DNA of 64,000 nt from Streptomyces carminius (GTDB taxonomy: Bacteria > Actinomycetota > Actinomycetes > Streptomycetales > Streptomycetaceae). A program made the translations under genes and the position numbers. The notes beneath the pieces were generated by a model. That model was not told the origin of the DNA, did not search any database, and worked only from the letters and a program-made list of their open reading frames with translations. Shown here piece after piece: positions 26,574-35,061 of this stretch; position 1 is the first letter of the stretch, and each line of letters opens with the position of its first letter. The DNA is taken from NCBI RefSeq assembly GCF_002794255.1, contig NZ_PGGW01000039.1:186001-250000 (forward strand), written 5' to 3'.

Positions 26574-27047
26574 CTAGTCCGTGACGAAGGGGGCGTAGCC
26601 GACCGGGACCTCGCTCACCTTCAGGTCGGAGAAGAGCAGGGTCAGCCGGTGGGCGTTCGTCTCGATGAGCACCCGGTGGAAGTCGATGCCGACGGCCTCC
26701 TCCCACTGCCGGACCGCTCGGGACGGGGGGAGGAGCTTCGCTCCGGGGTACAGGACGTGCCACTTCACGCCCCAGACGTACCCGTCCAGGCCGTCGGCGG
26801 TCTCGATGTCGGTGAGACGGTCGTCCAGGGAGACCCGCCAGGTCCCGGGCGGCACCGTCGTCTCGCACCGTGCCTCGACGCAGTGGCGGAAGAGGTACCG
26901 CAGATAGGCCGGCTCGATGCCGGTGGAGGGTGCGGCGGTCAGGTGGACGACGACCTCGTAGTCGCGCATGTAGCCGGTGTAGCCGTGGTGCACCAGGGCG
27001 TGGTCGAAGATCTCGTCCAGCCGCTGCTGGAGTACCGCCGTGTCCAT
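26574..27047 (-). CDS. YxiG-like protein
   Basis: A 157-aa cytosolic protein: MDTAVLQQRLDEIFDHALVH, HGYTGYMRDYEVVVHLTA, YLRYLFRHCVEARCET and LDGYVWGVKWHVLYPGAKLL. I recall these blocks from actinobacterial proteins annotated YxiG-like, named after a B. subtilis protein beside the WapA toxin locus; their role is not known to me. No toxin gene is adjacent. No signal or membrane helix. Confidence 0.65.
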   Translation of the reverse strand: MDTAVLQQRLDEIFDHALVHHGYTGYMRDYEVVVHLTAAPSTGIEPAYLRYLFRHCVEARCETTVPPGTWRVSLDDRLTDIETADGLDGYVWGVKWHVLYPGAKLLPPSRAVRQWEEAVGIDFHRVLIETNAHRLTLLFSDLKVSEVPVGYAPFVTD

Positions 27048-27257
27048 GGTGGCGTTCTACCGCAGGGACGCCCGTTGACGCGTCTCGCGTCGTATGGGGT
27101 CGGTCCGGGGCGTACCGGCGGATGAAGGGAAGACGGCAGGGGACGTTGCTTGTCATCCGCTTCGGTGGCCCCACGCGGTGTGTGGCCTCGCGGCCGGAAC
27201 CGGAGACGGGCCGGGTATCGCGCGGGGCCGTGCCCGCCGGAGTGGGCCGCGGGCGGT

Positions 27258-28271
27258 TCAGGCGCCGCCCGCGGCGGTGAGCACGTCCAGGGCGTCGCGC
27301 AGGCCGCGGGGGCGGACGGCGCCGGTGAGGCGGGTGCCGCGCCAGCCGGGGCCGGCGGCGAGCACGGCGGGGCGCAGCCGGGCGCCGCGCACGCCCCAGG
27401 TGAGGGCGCGGATCCGGCGGACCAGGGTGGCGTCCGCCGTCCGCCGGGTCTGCGACCACAGGACGACTGCGGCGGGGCCGGTGCGGCGTACGGCCTCCTC
27501 CAGTGCCTCGGGCGGTACCGCGGCGCCGAACATCCGTACCGGCAGGCCGCGCTCGTTCAGCGCGGCGGTCAGCACCTCCAGGGGGAGGGTGTGCGTCTCG
27601 TCGGGGGCGCAGGCCAGCAGCAGCGGGGGGCCGGGCGCGGGGGACGGCTCCGGCCCGGGGCGGGGCCGGGCGGTGACGCGGCGCAGCGCCGAGGAGACGT
27701 GCCAGGACAGCAGGTGCTCCACCTCGACGTAGCGCTCGCCGGAGGGGGTGTCGGAGGTGCCGTTGGAGGTGGCCCACTTGCGGCCCGCCGCCCGCAGCGC
27801 GGGCATGATCACCTCCTCCCAGGCGGCGACCACCCCGTGATCGGTGATCGCCCGGTCCAGCAGGCGGTCCAGGGCGGGCGCGTCGAGGCGTACGGCGGCG
27901 CGGGCCAGCCCCCGGCACTCCGGACCTACGGCGCCCACGGGAAGGGTGTTGCCCCCGCCCGTGCGGGGCGGCGGGGCGGCGGGAAGCGGCTCGGGCGCGG
28001 GGGTGGGCGGGGAGCCGGGGGCGCGGGCCTGGCGGGCGGCCTCCGCCGGGGGCACCCCGGCGGCGGTCAGCCGGCACATGCGCTCCAGCACGGCGATGTC
28101 CCGCGGTGACCAGCGGCGGTGACGGCCGTCCGCGCGGACGGTGGGCCCCAGTCCGTACCGCCGGTCCCAGGAGCGCAGGGTGGTGGGCGAGACGCCCAGC
28201 CGCCGGGCGACGGCGCCGGTGCTCAGGCCGGCGACGGAGGGGCGGTCGGCGGGGCCGGGGTGCTCTGCCAT
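27258..28271 (-). CDS. MerR-family regulator with cobalamin-binding domain (LitR/CarH type)
   Basis: A 337-aa regulator. MerR HTH at about 15-80 (STGAVARRLGVSPTTLRSWD, RRYGLGP), a Pro-rich linker, a helical B12-lid domain with Trp166 and the pair Glu185-His186, and a Rossmann-like domain with DETHTLP, whose His227 could be the lower cobalt ligand. In CarH/LitR photoreceptors adenosylcobalamin holds a tetramer on DNA in the dark and light releases it. An insertion of about nine residues separates Trp166 from Glu185-His186. ATG 28271 has TACTCT six nt upstream. Divergent from an ECF sigma gene. Confidence 0.85.
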   Translation of the reverse strand: MAEHPGPADRPSVAGLSTGAVARRLGVSPTTLRSWDRRYGLGPTVRADGRHRRWSPRDIAVLERMCRLTAAGVPPAEAARQARAPGSPPTPAPEPLPAAPPPRTGGGNTLPVGAVGPECRGLARAAVRLDAPALDRLLDRAITDHGVVAAWEEVIMPALRAAGRKWATSNGTSDTPSGERYVEVEHLLSWHVSSALRRVTARPRPGPEPSPAPGPPLLLACAPDETHTLPLEVLTAALNERGLPVRMFGAAVPPEALEEAVRRTGPAAVVLWSQTRRTADATLVRRIRALTWGVRGARLRPAVLAAGPGWRGTRLTGAVRPRGLRDALDVLTAAGGA

Positions 28272-28277
28272 GGCGCC

Positions 28278-28307
28278 AGAGTAAACGATGCAGAAACGAT
28301 GCGAGTT
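28278..28307 (-). promoter_or_regulatory. promoter and direct-repeat operator of the MerR-B12 regulator
   Basis: On the minus strand TACTCT (28278-28283) is the -10 box, six nt before the start. The AAACGATGC repeats at 28283-28291 and 28294-28302 are spaced 11 bp and fill the -10/-35 spacer. CarH proteins are known to bind tandem 11-bp direct repeats across their promoter, so autoregulation is likely. Confidence 0.65.
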
Positions 28308-28382
28308 GTTCTCCGCTGTCATGCCCGCCGACGGTGTCGGTACCGGGGCGCGCCACGCGCCCGGTGGGAGGAGCGAGAGATC

Positions 28383-28997
28383 ATGACGCCCACAGCGGTA
28401 CAGGAGAGGGCACCCCGCCGGACCGGCCCCGCCCCTTTCGGCGCGGCCGACTCCGAGGAGGAGCTGGCACGGTCCCTGGCGCGCGGCGAGGAGCGGGCGC
28501 TGGCGGAGATGTTCCACCGCTGGGGAACGCTCGTGCACACGCTGGCCGCCCGCACCCTGGGCGACGCCCGGGAGGCGGAGGACGTGACGCAGCAGGTCTT
28601 CCTCGCCGCCTGGCGCGGCCGGGCCGGCTACCGGCCCGACCGCGGCACACTGCCGGGCTGGTTGGTCGGCATCACCCGCCGGACGGTGGCCGACGCGCTG
28701 GCCGCCCGTACCCGCCGCCGCGCGCTGGCCGAGCGGACGGAGGCGGCCGCCGGCGGCGGGCCCGCGGTGTCCGGGCCGCACCCCGACCAGGTCGTGGAGC
28801 GCGTCCTGCTCGCCCATGCCCTGGCCGGGCTGCCGCCGGCCCAGCGCCAGGTGCTCTACCTGGCCTTCTACGAGGACCTGACGCACCAGCGGATAGCCGA
28901 CCGGACCGGGATGCCGCTGGGCACGGTCAAGGCCCACGCCCGGCGGGGGCTGCTGCGGCTGCGCCGGGAGCTGGACGCTCTCCGTCACCGGGGCTGA
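28383..28997 (+). CDS. ECF-family RNA polymerase sigma factor
   Basis: A 204-aa sigma factor. Region 2: RALAEMFHRWGTLVHTLAAR, DAREAEDVTQQVFLAAWRG, TLPGWLVGITRRTVADALA. Region 4: [47 protein letters not shown] lies 9 nt before the ATG. It heads a same-strand run with a DUF4397 surface protein, a sortase and a small zinc-finger protein; the last is a candidate anti-sigma. The divergent B12-binding MerR gene resembles the LitR/LitS light-response pairing, so light or B12 control is possible. Confidence 0.88.
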   Translation: MTPTAVQERAPRRTGPAPFGAADSEEELARSLARGEERALAEMFHRWGTLVHTLAARTLGDAREAEDVTQQVFLAAWRGRAGYRPDRGTLPGWLVGITRRTVADALAARTRRRALAERTEAAAGGGPAVSGPHPDQVVERVLLAHALAGLPPAQRQVLYLAFYEDLTHQRIADRTGMPLGTVKAHARRGLLRLRRELDALRHRG

Positions 28998-29323
28998 GCG
29001 GTGGTGAAACGGTCTGCGAGCTGGTGATCTGAGGGATTTGAGGTGAAATATGGCGTGTTCTCGGGTGCCGCCACATACTGGCTCAGGTGCCCGCGAACGG
29101 GCCGTCGGGGGACGGGTGTCGCCGCCGTACGGCGGTGGGCGGCGCGACGGCGACCGGCCGGTGGAGCCGGCGGGCGACCCAGTGGACAGCAACGAGAACC
29201 AGTGGATCCGAGGAAGCCGAGAAATCCGGAAAACCCGTCGTGTGGTGCATCCGTGAAGGGCGCTCGCACGGAAGTGGGGGTGAGAGTCCCGCGGTTGAGC
29301 GGGGCTCGTACGAAGGGAGTTCG
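28998..29323 (+). promoter_or_regulatory. 326-bp leader region before the DUF4397 gene
   Basis: No gene is supported. An AT-richer stretch (about 29025-29080) and the segment GAAATCCGGAAAACCC (29220-29235) followed by GTGTGGTGCATCC could be ECF-type promoter elements, but I cannot assign them. The ribosome site AAGGGAG sits just before the next start. Confidence 0.4.
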
Positions 29324-30166
29324 ATGATGAACCCGCGCAGCAGGAACGTCGCCGCCACCGCCGCCGGTGTGTGCGCGCTGGCCCTCACCGCCGCCCTGCC
29401 CGCCTCGGCGGCGGCCGCCCCGGCCCAGGACGAGAAGGCCATGGTGTCGGTCTTCCACGCCGTCCCCGGTCTGACCGTCGACGTCTACGCCAACGGGAAC
29501 GAACTGCTTCCCGACTTCGAGCCCGGCACCCTCACCGAGCCCCAGTCCCTGGACCCGGGCACCTACGACATCGAGGTCTTCGCCGACGGCGAGGGCCCCG
29601 ACGGCGAGCCCGCCGTCCAGAAGAGCGTCGAGGTGCCGGCCGGGGCGAACGCCACGCTCGCCGCCCATCTGAACGCGCAGGGCGACCCGATGCTCACCGC
29701 GTTCGTCAACGACACCTCCGAGATCCCGGCCGGTCAGTCCCGGCTGACGGTCCGTCATGTCGCTGCGGCGCCCGCCGTGGACGTCCGGGCGGGCGGAGAC
29801 CCGGTGATCGAGGGACTGGAGAACCCGAACGAGGAGTCGCTGGAGGTGCCCGCCGGGACGGTGAGCGCCGATGTCGTCCTGGCCGGGACCGACGACGTGG
29901 TCCTCGGCCCCGCCGACCTGGAGCTGGCCGAGGGCACGAACAACGTCGTCTACGCCTGGGGCAGCGCCGAGGACGAGAGCCTGGCGTTGAAGACCCAGAC
30001 GATCAGCGGCATGCACGGCGCGCCCTCCGGGGTGGACGCCGGGGAGAGCGGAGCGATGGCGCAGTCCAACGAGGCCGCCACCACCTGGCTCGGCTGGGGT
30101 GCCGCGGGCGCCGTCGCGGCCGCCGGGCTGCTGGTGGCGCGCCGCCGGTACGCACGGGACAACTGA
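29324..30166 (+). CDS. DUF4397 surface protein with C-terminal membrane anchor
   Basis: A 280-aa secreted protein. Signal peptide at 1-33 (AATAAGVCALALTAALPASA), then two DUF4397 beta-domains: MVSVFHAVPGLTVDVYANG, then SRLTVRHVAAAPAVDVRAGG. A final membrane helix (WLGWGAAGAVAAAGLLVA) and RRRYARDN tail follow, the layout of a sorting substrate, although no LPxTG or LAxTG motif is present. A sortase gene starts 5 bp downstream, so an atypical sorting motif or co-function is likely. AAGGGAG precedes ATG 29324; ATG 29327 is also possible. Confidence 0.82.
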   Translation: MMNPRSRNVAATAAGVCALALTAALPASAAAAPAQDEKAMVSVFHAVPGLTVDVYANGNELLPDFEPGTLTEPQSLDPGTYDIEVFADGEGPDGEPAVQKSVEVPAGANATLAAHLNAQGDPMLTAFVNDTSEIPAGQSRLTVRHVAAAPAVDVRAGGDPVIEGLENPNEESLEVPAGTVSADVVLAGTDDVVLGPADLELAEGTNNVVYAWGSAEDESLALKTQTISGMHGAPSGVDAGESGAMAQSNEAATTWLGWGAAGAVAAAGLLVARRRYARDN

Positions 30167-30171
30167 CGGCC

Positions 30172-30807
30172 GTGCGCACCTCCGGTACGGCGAGGGCCGC
30201 GCTCGCGGCCGTCGCGGCGGCGGTCCTGGGGATGCTCGGTTGGGCGCTGTGGCCCTCCGGGACCGCCGCACCAGAGGGATTCGGCGACCGGCCGCGGGTT
30301 CAGGCGCCCGCGGCCGGTCCGTCCGCCGGTCCGGCCGGGGAGAAGGGTTCCGGGGCCGCGGCCGAGCCGGTGCGGATACGCGTCCCGCGGCTCGGGCTGA
30401 CGGCACGTGTCGGCCCGGTGGGGGTCGAGGAGGGCGGCACGGTGGAGGTCCCCGCCGACGCCGGCTCGGCCGGCTGGTACCGCTACGGTCCGCCGCCCGG
30501 CGCCGACGCCGGTTCGGCCGTCCTGGTCGGACATGTGGACGACCGCACCGGTGAACTGGGCGCCTTCGCCAAGCTGTACGGAATCCGCCCGGGCGACGCC
30601 GTGACCGTCGCCCGCCGCGGGGCCCCCGCCGTACGGTACGAGGTGACCGCCCGGGAGACCGTGGCCAAGGACCGGCTTCCCGCCGAGGTGTTCCGGCGCA
30701 CCGGACAGCCGGTCCTGACCCTGGTCACCTGCGCGCCCCCCTACGACCGCGAACGCGGCGGCTACCAGCGCAATCTGGTGGTGTACGCCGTCCCGGCCGG
30801 GGACTGA
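30172..30807 (+). CDS. class F sortase
   Basis: A 211-aa membrane-anchored transpeptidase-type protein: N-terminal hydrophobic segment (AALAAVAAAVLGMLGWALW), Pro/Ala linker, then the sortase barrel starting RIRVPRLGLTARVGPVGVEE. Catalytic residues are all present: His121 in GHVDD, Cys187 in LTLVTCAPP and Arg200 in RNLVVYA. Class F enzymes of actinobacteria attach or process surface proteins. Directly follows the DUF4397 gene. Confidence 0.9.
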   Translation: MRTSGTARAALAAVAAAVLGMLGWALWPSGTAAPEGFGDRPRVQAPAAGPSAGPAGEKGSGAAAEPVRIRVPRLGLTARVGPVGVEEGGTVEVPADAGSAGWYRYGPPPGADAGSAVLVGHVDDRTGELGAFAKLYGIRPGDAVTVARRGAPAVRYEVTARETVAKDRLPAEVFRRTGQPVLTLVTCAPPYDRERGGYQRNLVVYAVPAGD

Positions 30808-30882
30808 CCGCACGGCGGAGCACACCGGACAGCGCGCGAGGGAGCGCGAGGGGCACGAGGGAGCGCGAGGGAGGAGGGCGGC

Positions 30883-31161
30883 GTGGACGGCTGCGACCAC
30901 ACACTCCTGGCCGCCCTCGCCCTCGGTGACGCCTCCCCGGCGGAGGCGTACACCGCCGGATGCCATCTGGGGCACTGCGCCGCCTGCCGCACCGAACTGG
31001 CGGAGCTCCAGGAACTGGTGGCCACCGCCCGGACCGCGTCGCCGGGCGGCGACGCGGTCCGGCCTCCCGGGCGGGTCTGGCAGGCCGTCGCCGACGCCGT
31101 CACCGCGGAGGGGGACGGCACGGACGCACCGGACGGCACGGGGCCCGTCCGCGAGCGGTGA
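30883..31161 (+). CDS. small zinc-finger (ZAS-type) anti-sigma-like protein
   Basis: A 92-aa soluble protein. The motif CHLGHCAACRTELAELQELV (about 27-46) is the H-x3-C-x2-C zinc-finger anti-sigma core, with a preceding DHTLLAALALGDAS helix. No membrane segment, unlike many ZAS proteins. Encoded in line with the ECF sigma factor three genes upstream, so it is the best candidate for its antagonist. GTG start after an AGGGAGGAGGGCGGC ribosome region. Confidence 0.75.
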   Translation: MDGCDHTLLAALALGDASPAEAYTAGCHLGHCAACRTELAELQELVATARTASPGGDAVRPPGRVWQAVADAVTAEGDGTDAPDGTGPVRER

Positions 31162-31194
31162 CCGGGCGGGATCAGGGCAGGACCCAGGCAGGGC

Positions 31195-31953
31195 TCAGGC
31201 CGGGATCAGAGTGAGGTACGCCATGCCGAGCACACCCCGGTAGTGCAGCCAGGCGGCGCGGTGGCGGTCCAGCCGCTCACGCACCGCCCCGGCCCCGGGA
31301 CGGTCGCCGTGGGCGGCGAGCCACTCCTCGGCGTCGGCCTGGTAGCCCGACTCGAACTCCTCCCACTCGTCCCCGTTCGCCGTCTCGGTCCACTCCGGCC
31401 GGAAACCGGCGGTGACGGCGGCGTCCACCAGCCCGGCCAGCTCCGGGTGGTCGGCGGCCGAGGCCCCCGGCCACATCCCGGCCAGTTCGGCGGGGGCCGG
31501 GACGCGCTGCCAGAAGCCCTCCCCGAACAGCACCCGGCCGCCGGGGGCGACCAGCCGGCGCAGCTCCCGCAGCGCGGCGGGGACGTGACCGGGCGGTTCG
31601 GCACCGGTCAGGGCGTGTCCGGAGCCCACGCACAGCACCACGTCGGCCGGACCGCGGACGGTGCCCCGGGCGGACTCCTCGGCGAACTCCACCCGGTCCG
31701 CCAGCCCGCGGGCGGCCGCCGCGCGGCGGGCGCGGGCCAGGGACTCCCCGTCGGTGTCGAGCCCGACGGCCGTGGCCCGGGGCGCGGCGGCCAGCAGCCG
31801 GAGCGTCAGCTCCCCCCAGCCGCAGCCGACGTCCAGGACGGTGGCGGGCCCGGTGCGGACGAGCCGCCGGACGACACGCGCGGCGCGCTCCTCGGAGAGC
31901 GGACCGTGGAAGGCGAGCCGGGTGAGGTGCGGCGGCCCGTCGTGGTCTGTCAC
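31195..31953 (-). CDS. class I SAM-dependent methyltransferase
   Basis: A 252-aa cytosolic enzyme. SAM motif I is VLDVGCGWGELTLRLL (about 38-53), motif II has the acidic VGLDTDGESLARARR, then ADVVLCVGSGHAL and the post-motif RRLVAPGGRVLFGEGFW. The C-terminal WEEFESGYQADAEEWLA resembles small-molecule methyltransferases. Leaderless GTG 31953: TACCGT lies seven nt upstream. Substrate unknown. Convergent with the sortase cluster. Confidence 0.85.
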   Translation of the reverse strand: MTDHDGPPHLTRLAFHGPLSEERAARVVRRLVRTGPATVLDVGCGWGELTLRLLAAAPRATAVGLDTDGESLARARRAAAARGLADRVEFAEESARGTVRGPADVVLCVGSGHALTGAEPPGHVPAALRELRRLVAPGGRVLFGEGFWQRVPAPAELAGMWPGASAADHPELAGLVDAAVTAGFRPEWTETANGDEWEEFESGYQADAEEWLAAHGDRPGAGAVRERLDRHRAAWLHYRGVLGMAYLTLIPA

Positions 31954-32141
31954 CGGGCGAACGGTAGCCCGGCGGGCGGGGCGGGGGTACCGGTTACCGG
32001 TCTGCCGGCGGCGGGCACCGGCCGGAGCGCGGCCAAGTCGTGACCACGGCAAGTACAACCCGGGGAACCGGTCGCCGGTCTTCCGTCCCGGGCCGCTGAC
32101 CTCGTGCCCCCACTTCCGGCTGTTTCCTTAGGAGTTGAAGA

Positions 32142-33929
32142 GTGCGACGCCACTCACCCCACAGACCTGCCCGCCGGCTGCGGCGGTGGACCGCCGGCGG
32201 ACTGACCGCCGCTCTGCTGGCGGCCGGCGCCGCCGGCACCGTCGGTACCGCCCACGCGGACGAACCGCCGGCGCCGGTCCCGGTGACCTTCGCCGGGCCG
32301 GACTCGTACGACCTGTCGCTCGACGCCGAGCCCGTCGAGGGCGAGCCGGAGATCGAACTGCGGCTCAAGGGGCCGGGGGAGGCGGAGACCGACGAGGACG
32401 GGGTCTACATACCCGTGCACCGGGGGGAGTACAGCGTCACCATCGACGCGACCGGCATGGCGGGCGTCGCCGACGTGAACCTGCCGTGCGGCGCCGAGGG
32501 GCTGGTGGCCGTCTGCACCGAGTACGACCTGTACGGCGGCACCGAGGTGAACCCGCGCTGGGACATCGGTCTCGCCGTCAGCGGGGAGAGCGAGGCCGGG
32601 GACCTGGGCACCATCACCGTCACGGGTGAGGGCGAGGGGCTGGAGTTCACCGAGCACACCGTCGACGTGCTCGTCGGCGGACCGGAGTTCCGGATGCGCG
32701 AGCTCTCCGAGCCCGCGGGCTTCGCCCCCGGCGACACCTACGAGGCCCCGCTGGGCTTCCGCAACGCCGGCGGTACGGCGGCGAACGGGGTCGTCCTGCG
32801 GTTCGGCGGCTCGCGCGGACTGTCCTTCCCCGAGGAGTACGGCAACTGCGAGTACGCCGTGGAGGAGGAGGGCGACCTGCTGCGCATGCGGCGGGTGGCC
32901 CTGTGCACCTTCGAGGGCACCTTCGCCCCCGGGGCGGCGTACGCGCTGGACAGGCCGGTGGCGGTGAAGACGGCCGGCTTCGCGCTGAACGACATCTTCC
33001 ACTACTACTTCACCGCCCTCTCCCCGGAGGAGGCGGACCGGCTGCGCGAGGGCGCCGACTACCGCCGCGGCGACGGCCGGAAGCTGACACTGGAGCCGGT
33101 GGGGAACGCCGACCCCGGCGACTACGCGCAGTACGCCGAGCTGGACTTCCCCACCAGGAACAGCTACGACCTCGACCTCACCGGCGAGCGGGTCGGCGGT
33201 GCCGAGGGCGAGACGGTGACGGTGGACGTCGCCCTGCACAACCACGGCCCGGCCTGGCTCGGAGCGCTGCGCTCGGGTGGTGAGCCCGTCAGCTTCACGG
33301 TGGACATCCCCGAGGGCGCGACGGTCACCGAGGCGCCCAGGGCGTGCGGGCGGTCCAACGAGGAGGGCGGGGAGCGGGACGACCGGTACCTGTGCTGGGC
33401 CGGAACCCCGCTGCTGGAGAAGGACAGCGAGGAGTTCCCGTTCGAGCTGCGGATCGACAAGGTCGTCCGGGGCGCCAAGGGCGCGGTCCGGCTGCCGGAG
33501 TGGGGCGGCGGCGCCAACCCCTGGGAGGGGGACCCCGCCAACGACACCGGCTGGATCGTGCTGAACGGCACCGGCGACGAGGAGACCCCCGGCGACACCG
33601 GCGGCCCGGGCGGGAACGGTGACGGCCCGGGCGAGGACGGCGAGGACCCCGGCGAGGACGGCGAGGACGGCAAGGACCCCGGCGAGGACGCCGAGGACGG
33701 CAAGGATCCCGGCGAGGACGGTGCGGACGCCGGGGGCGGCGACGGCTCCACCGGCGGTGACACCGGAGGCGACGGATCCGGGGACGGCGCCCTGGCCCTC
33801 ACCGGTACGAGCGCGCTGGTCCTGGGCGGCGCGGCGCTGGTCCTGCTGGCCGCCGGCGCGGGTGTCGTGTTCGCCGTGCGCGGCCGCCGGGCCGGTGGCG
33901 CGGGCGGCACCGGTGGTGCGGTGGCCTGA
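32142..33929 (+). CDS. LAxTG cell-wall anchored protein with acidic collagen-like repeat
   Basis: A 595-aa exported protein. A basic N-terminus and hydrophobic segment (GGLTAALLAAGAAG) with AHA cleavage give the signal. The body has immunoglobulin-like/DUF11-type beta domains (PAGFAPGDTYEAPLGFRNAG; GETVTVDVALHNHGPAWLG). Then an acidic Gly/Glu/Asp/Pro repeat (about 475-545), the sorting motif LALTG, a membrane helix and RGRRAGG tail. LAxTG is a class E sortase signal, while the sortase nearby is class F, so the cognate enzyme is probably elsewhere. TTAGGAG lies 7 nt before GTG. Confidence 0.85.
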   Translation: MRRHSPHRPARRLRRWTAGGLTAALLAAGAAGTVGTAHADEPPAPVPVTFAGPDSYDLSLDAEPVEGEPEIELRLKGPGEAETDEDGVYIPVHRGEYSVTIDATGMAGVADVNLPCGAEGLVAVCTEYDLYGGTEVNPRWDIGLAVSGESEAGDLGTITVTGEGEGLEFTEHTVDVLVGGPEFRMRELSEPAGFAPGDTYEAPLGFRNAGGTAANGVVLRFGGSRGLSFPEEYGNCEYAVEEEGDLLRMRRVALCTFEGTFAPGAAYALDRPVAVKTAGFALNDIFHYYFTALSPEEADRLREGADYRRGDGRKLTLEPVGNADPGDYAQYAELDFPTRNSYDLDLTGERVGGAEGETVTVDVALHNHGPAWLGALRSGGEPVSFTVDIPEGATVTEAPRACGRSNEEGGERDDRYLCWAGTPLLEKDSEEFPFELRIDKVVRGAKGAVRLPEWGGGANPWEGDPANDTGWIVLNGTGDEETPGDTGGPGGNGDGPGEDGEDPGEDGEDGKDPGEDAEDGKDPGEDGADAGGGDGSTGGDTGGDGSGDGALALTGTSALVLGGAALVLLAAGAGVVFAVRGRRAGGAGGTGGAVA

Positions 33930-33951
33930 CCGGGCCGTGCCGGGAACCCGT

Positions 33952-33988
33952 ACGGGGGTGCGCCACCAGTCCGGTGGCGCACCCCCGT
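33952..33988. terminator. bidirectional hairpin terminator
   Basis: Perfect 16-bp arms (33952-33967 and 33973-33988) around AGTCC, between the convergent LAxTG and arylamine acetyltransferase genes. Confidence 0.9.
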
Positions 33989-34042
33989 TCCGCTCCCCCT
34001 CCCGCGCCCGGCCCCGGCGGCGCGCCCCGCGTCACCCCCGCG

Positions 34043-35023
34043 TCACCCCCGCGCCGCTCCCTCGGCGGTCCGGGGGACGGAGAGCCGCTCCAGCACCGTG
34101 ACGAGCGCCTTCGTGTCGTCCGCGGCCGGCACGATGCCGAAGGTGTCCGCCAGGACCCCGGGCACCTCGTGCGGCTCCAGCTCCCGCACCCGGCGCGAGC
34201 CGTCCGCGCGGGTGGACACCAGGGTGGTGCCGTACAGCCCGTGGCGGACGTCCGGGCCGTTGCGCAGGACGACCGGGCGGCCGGTGAAGGGGGAGTCGGG
34301 GTGGGTGGAGACGTAGTGGTTGCCCACCTCCCAGTCGACGGGGTACTGCGGGACGGGCACGAAGGAGTGCAGCTCGCGCCACTCCTCGCCCGGCGCTCCC
34401 GCCGCGCGCCGCTCGCGCAGCACCCACTCCCCGGTGCCGAGCTCCGAAGTGCGCCGCGCCAGGCGGAAGGCCCGGCCGCCGGTGGCGACCCCGGCGCCGT
34501 CGGCCAGCTCGACCGGCTCCAGCGGACCGCTGCCGAAGCCGGCGTCGCAGAGCCACACCTGCCCGGTCCGGGCCGTCTCGGCGGTCGCCACCCGCAGGAC
34601 GGCGTGTGTCGCGGCCTCGGGACGGCCCTTCCCCATGTCCACCCGGGAGGACAGCGCGGTCACTCCGAAGCCCAGCCGTTCCAGGACCGCCGCGAAGAGC
34701 CGGGAGTGCTCGTAGCAGTACCCGCCGCGCGCCCGGCGGACCAGCTTGTCCTGGAGGGCGGGCACGCCGAGGAGGACCGGGCGGCCGAGCACGATCTCCA
34801 GGTTCTCGAAGGGGACGGCGGTGATGTGCGCGCGGTGCAGGGCCCGCAGGGTCGCCGGGGTGGGGGAGAGGTCCCCGGTGTGGCCGATCCGGGCCAGATA
34901 GGCGTCCAGGTCCAGTGACCCGTCGTCCCAGTGGCGGACCTCTCCGGCACGGGCTCCGGTACGGGCCCCGGCACGGATCTCGGCACGGGGACGGATGCGG
35001 GTGCGGGTGGGGGTGCGCTTCAT
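34043..35023 (-). CDS. arylamine N-acetyltransferase
   Basis: A 326-aa acetyl-CoA enzyme acting on aromatic amines and hydrazides. The catalytic triad is intact: Cys103 in RARGGYCYEHS, His140 in AATHAVLRV and Asp160 in WLCDAGFG. The N-terminal PFENLEIVLGRPV is typical. The first 28 residues are an Arg/Thr/Ala repeat not found in the family. GGGAGGG precedes ATG 35023. The promoter upstream has a 19-bp spacer filled by a MerR/SoxR-type dyad, suggesting induction by a redox-active or aromatic compound. Some family members act in ansamycin biosynthesis, but no such cluster is here. Confidence 0.92.
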   Translation of the reverse strand: MKRTPTRTRIRPRAEIRAGARTGARAGEVRHWDDGSLDLDAYLARIGHTGDLSPTPATLRALHRAHITAVPFENLEIVLGRPVLLGVPALQDKLVRRARGGYCYEHSRLFAAVLERLGFGVTALSSRVDMGKGRPEAATHAVLRVATAETARTGQVWLCDAGFGSGPLEPVELADGAGVATGGRAFRLARRTSELGTGEWVLRERRAAGAPGEEWRELHSFVPVPQYPVDWEVGNHYVSTHPDSPFTGRPVVLRNGPDVRHGLYGTTLVSTRADGSRRVRELEPHEVPGVLADTFGIVPAADDTKALVTVLERLSVPRTAEGAARG

Positions 35024-35061
35024 GGTGGCTGCCCTCCCTGTGCGAGCCGGTGGCGGTACCA

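Noticed and set aside
22299..28300. integrase or duplicated tRNA-Ala 3' end marking an intact integrative element
   Set aside because: No recombinase gene and no second copy of the T-arm/acceptor sequence was seen.
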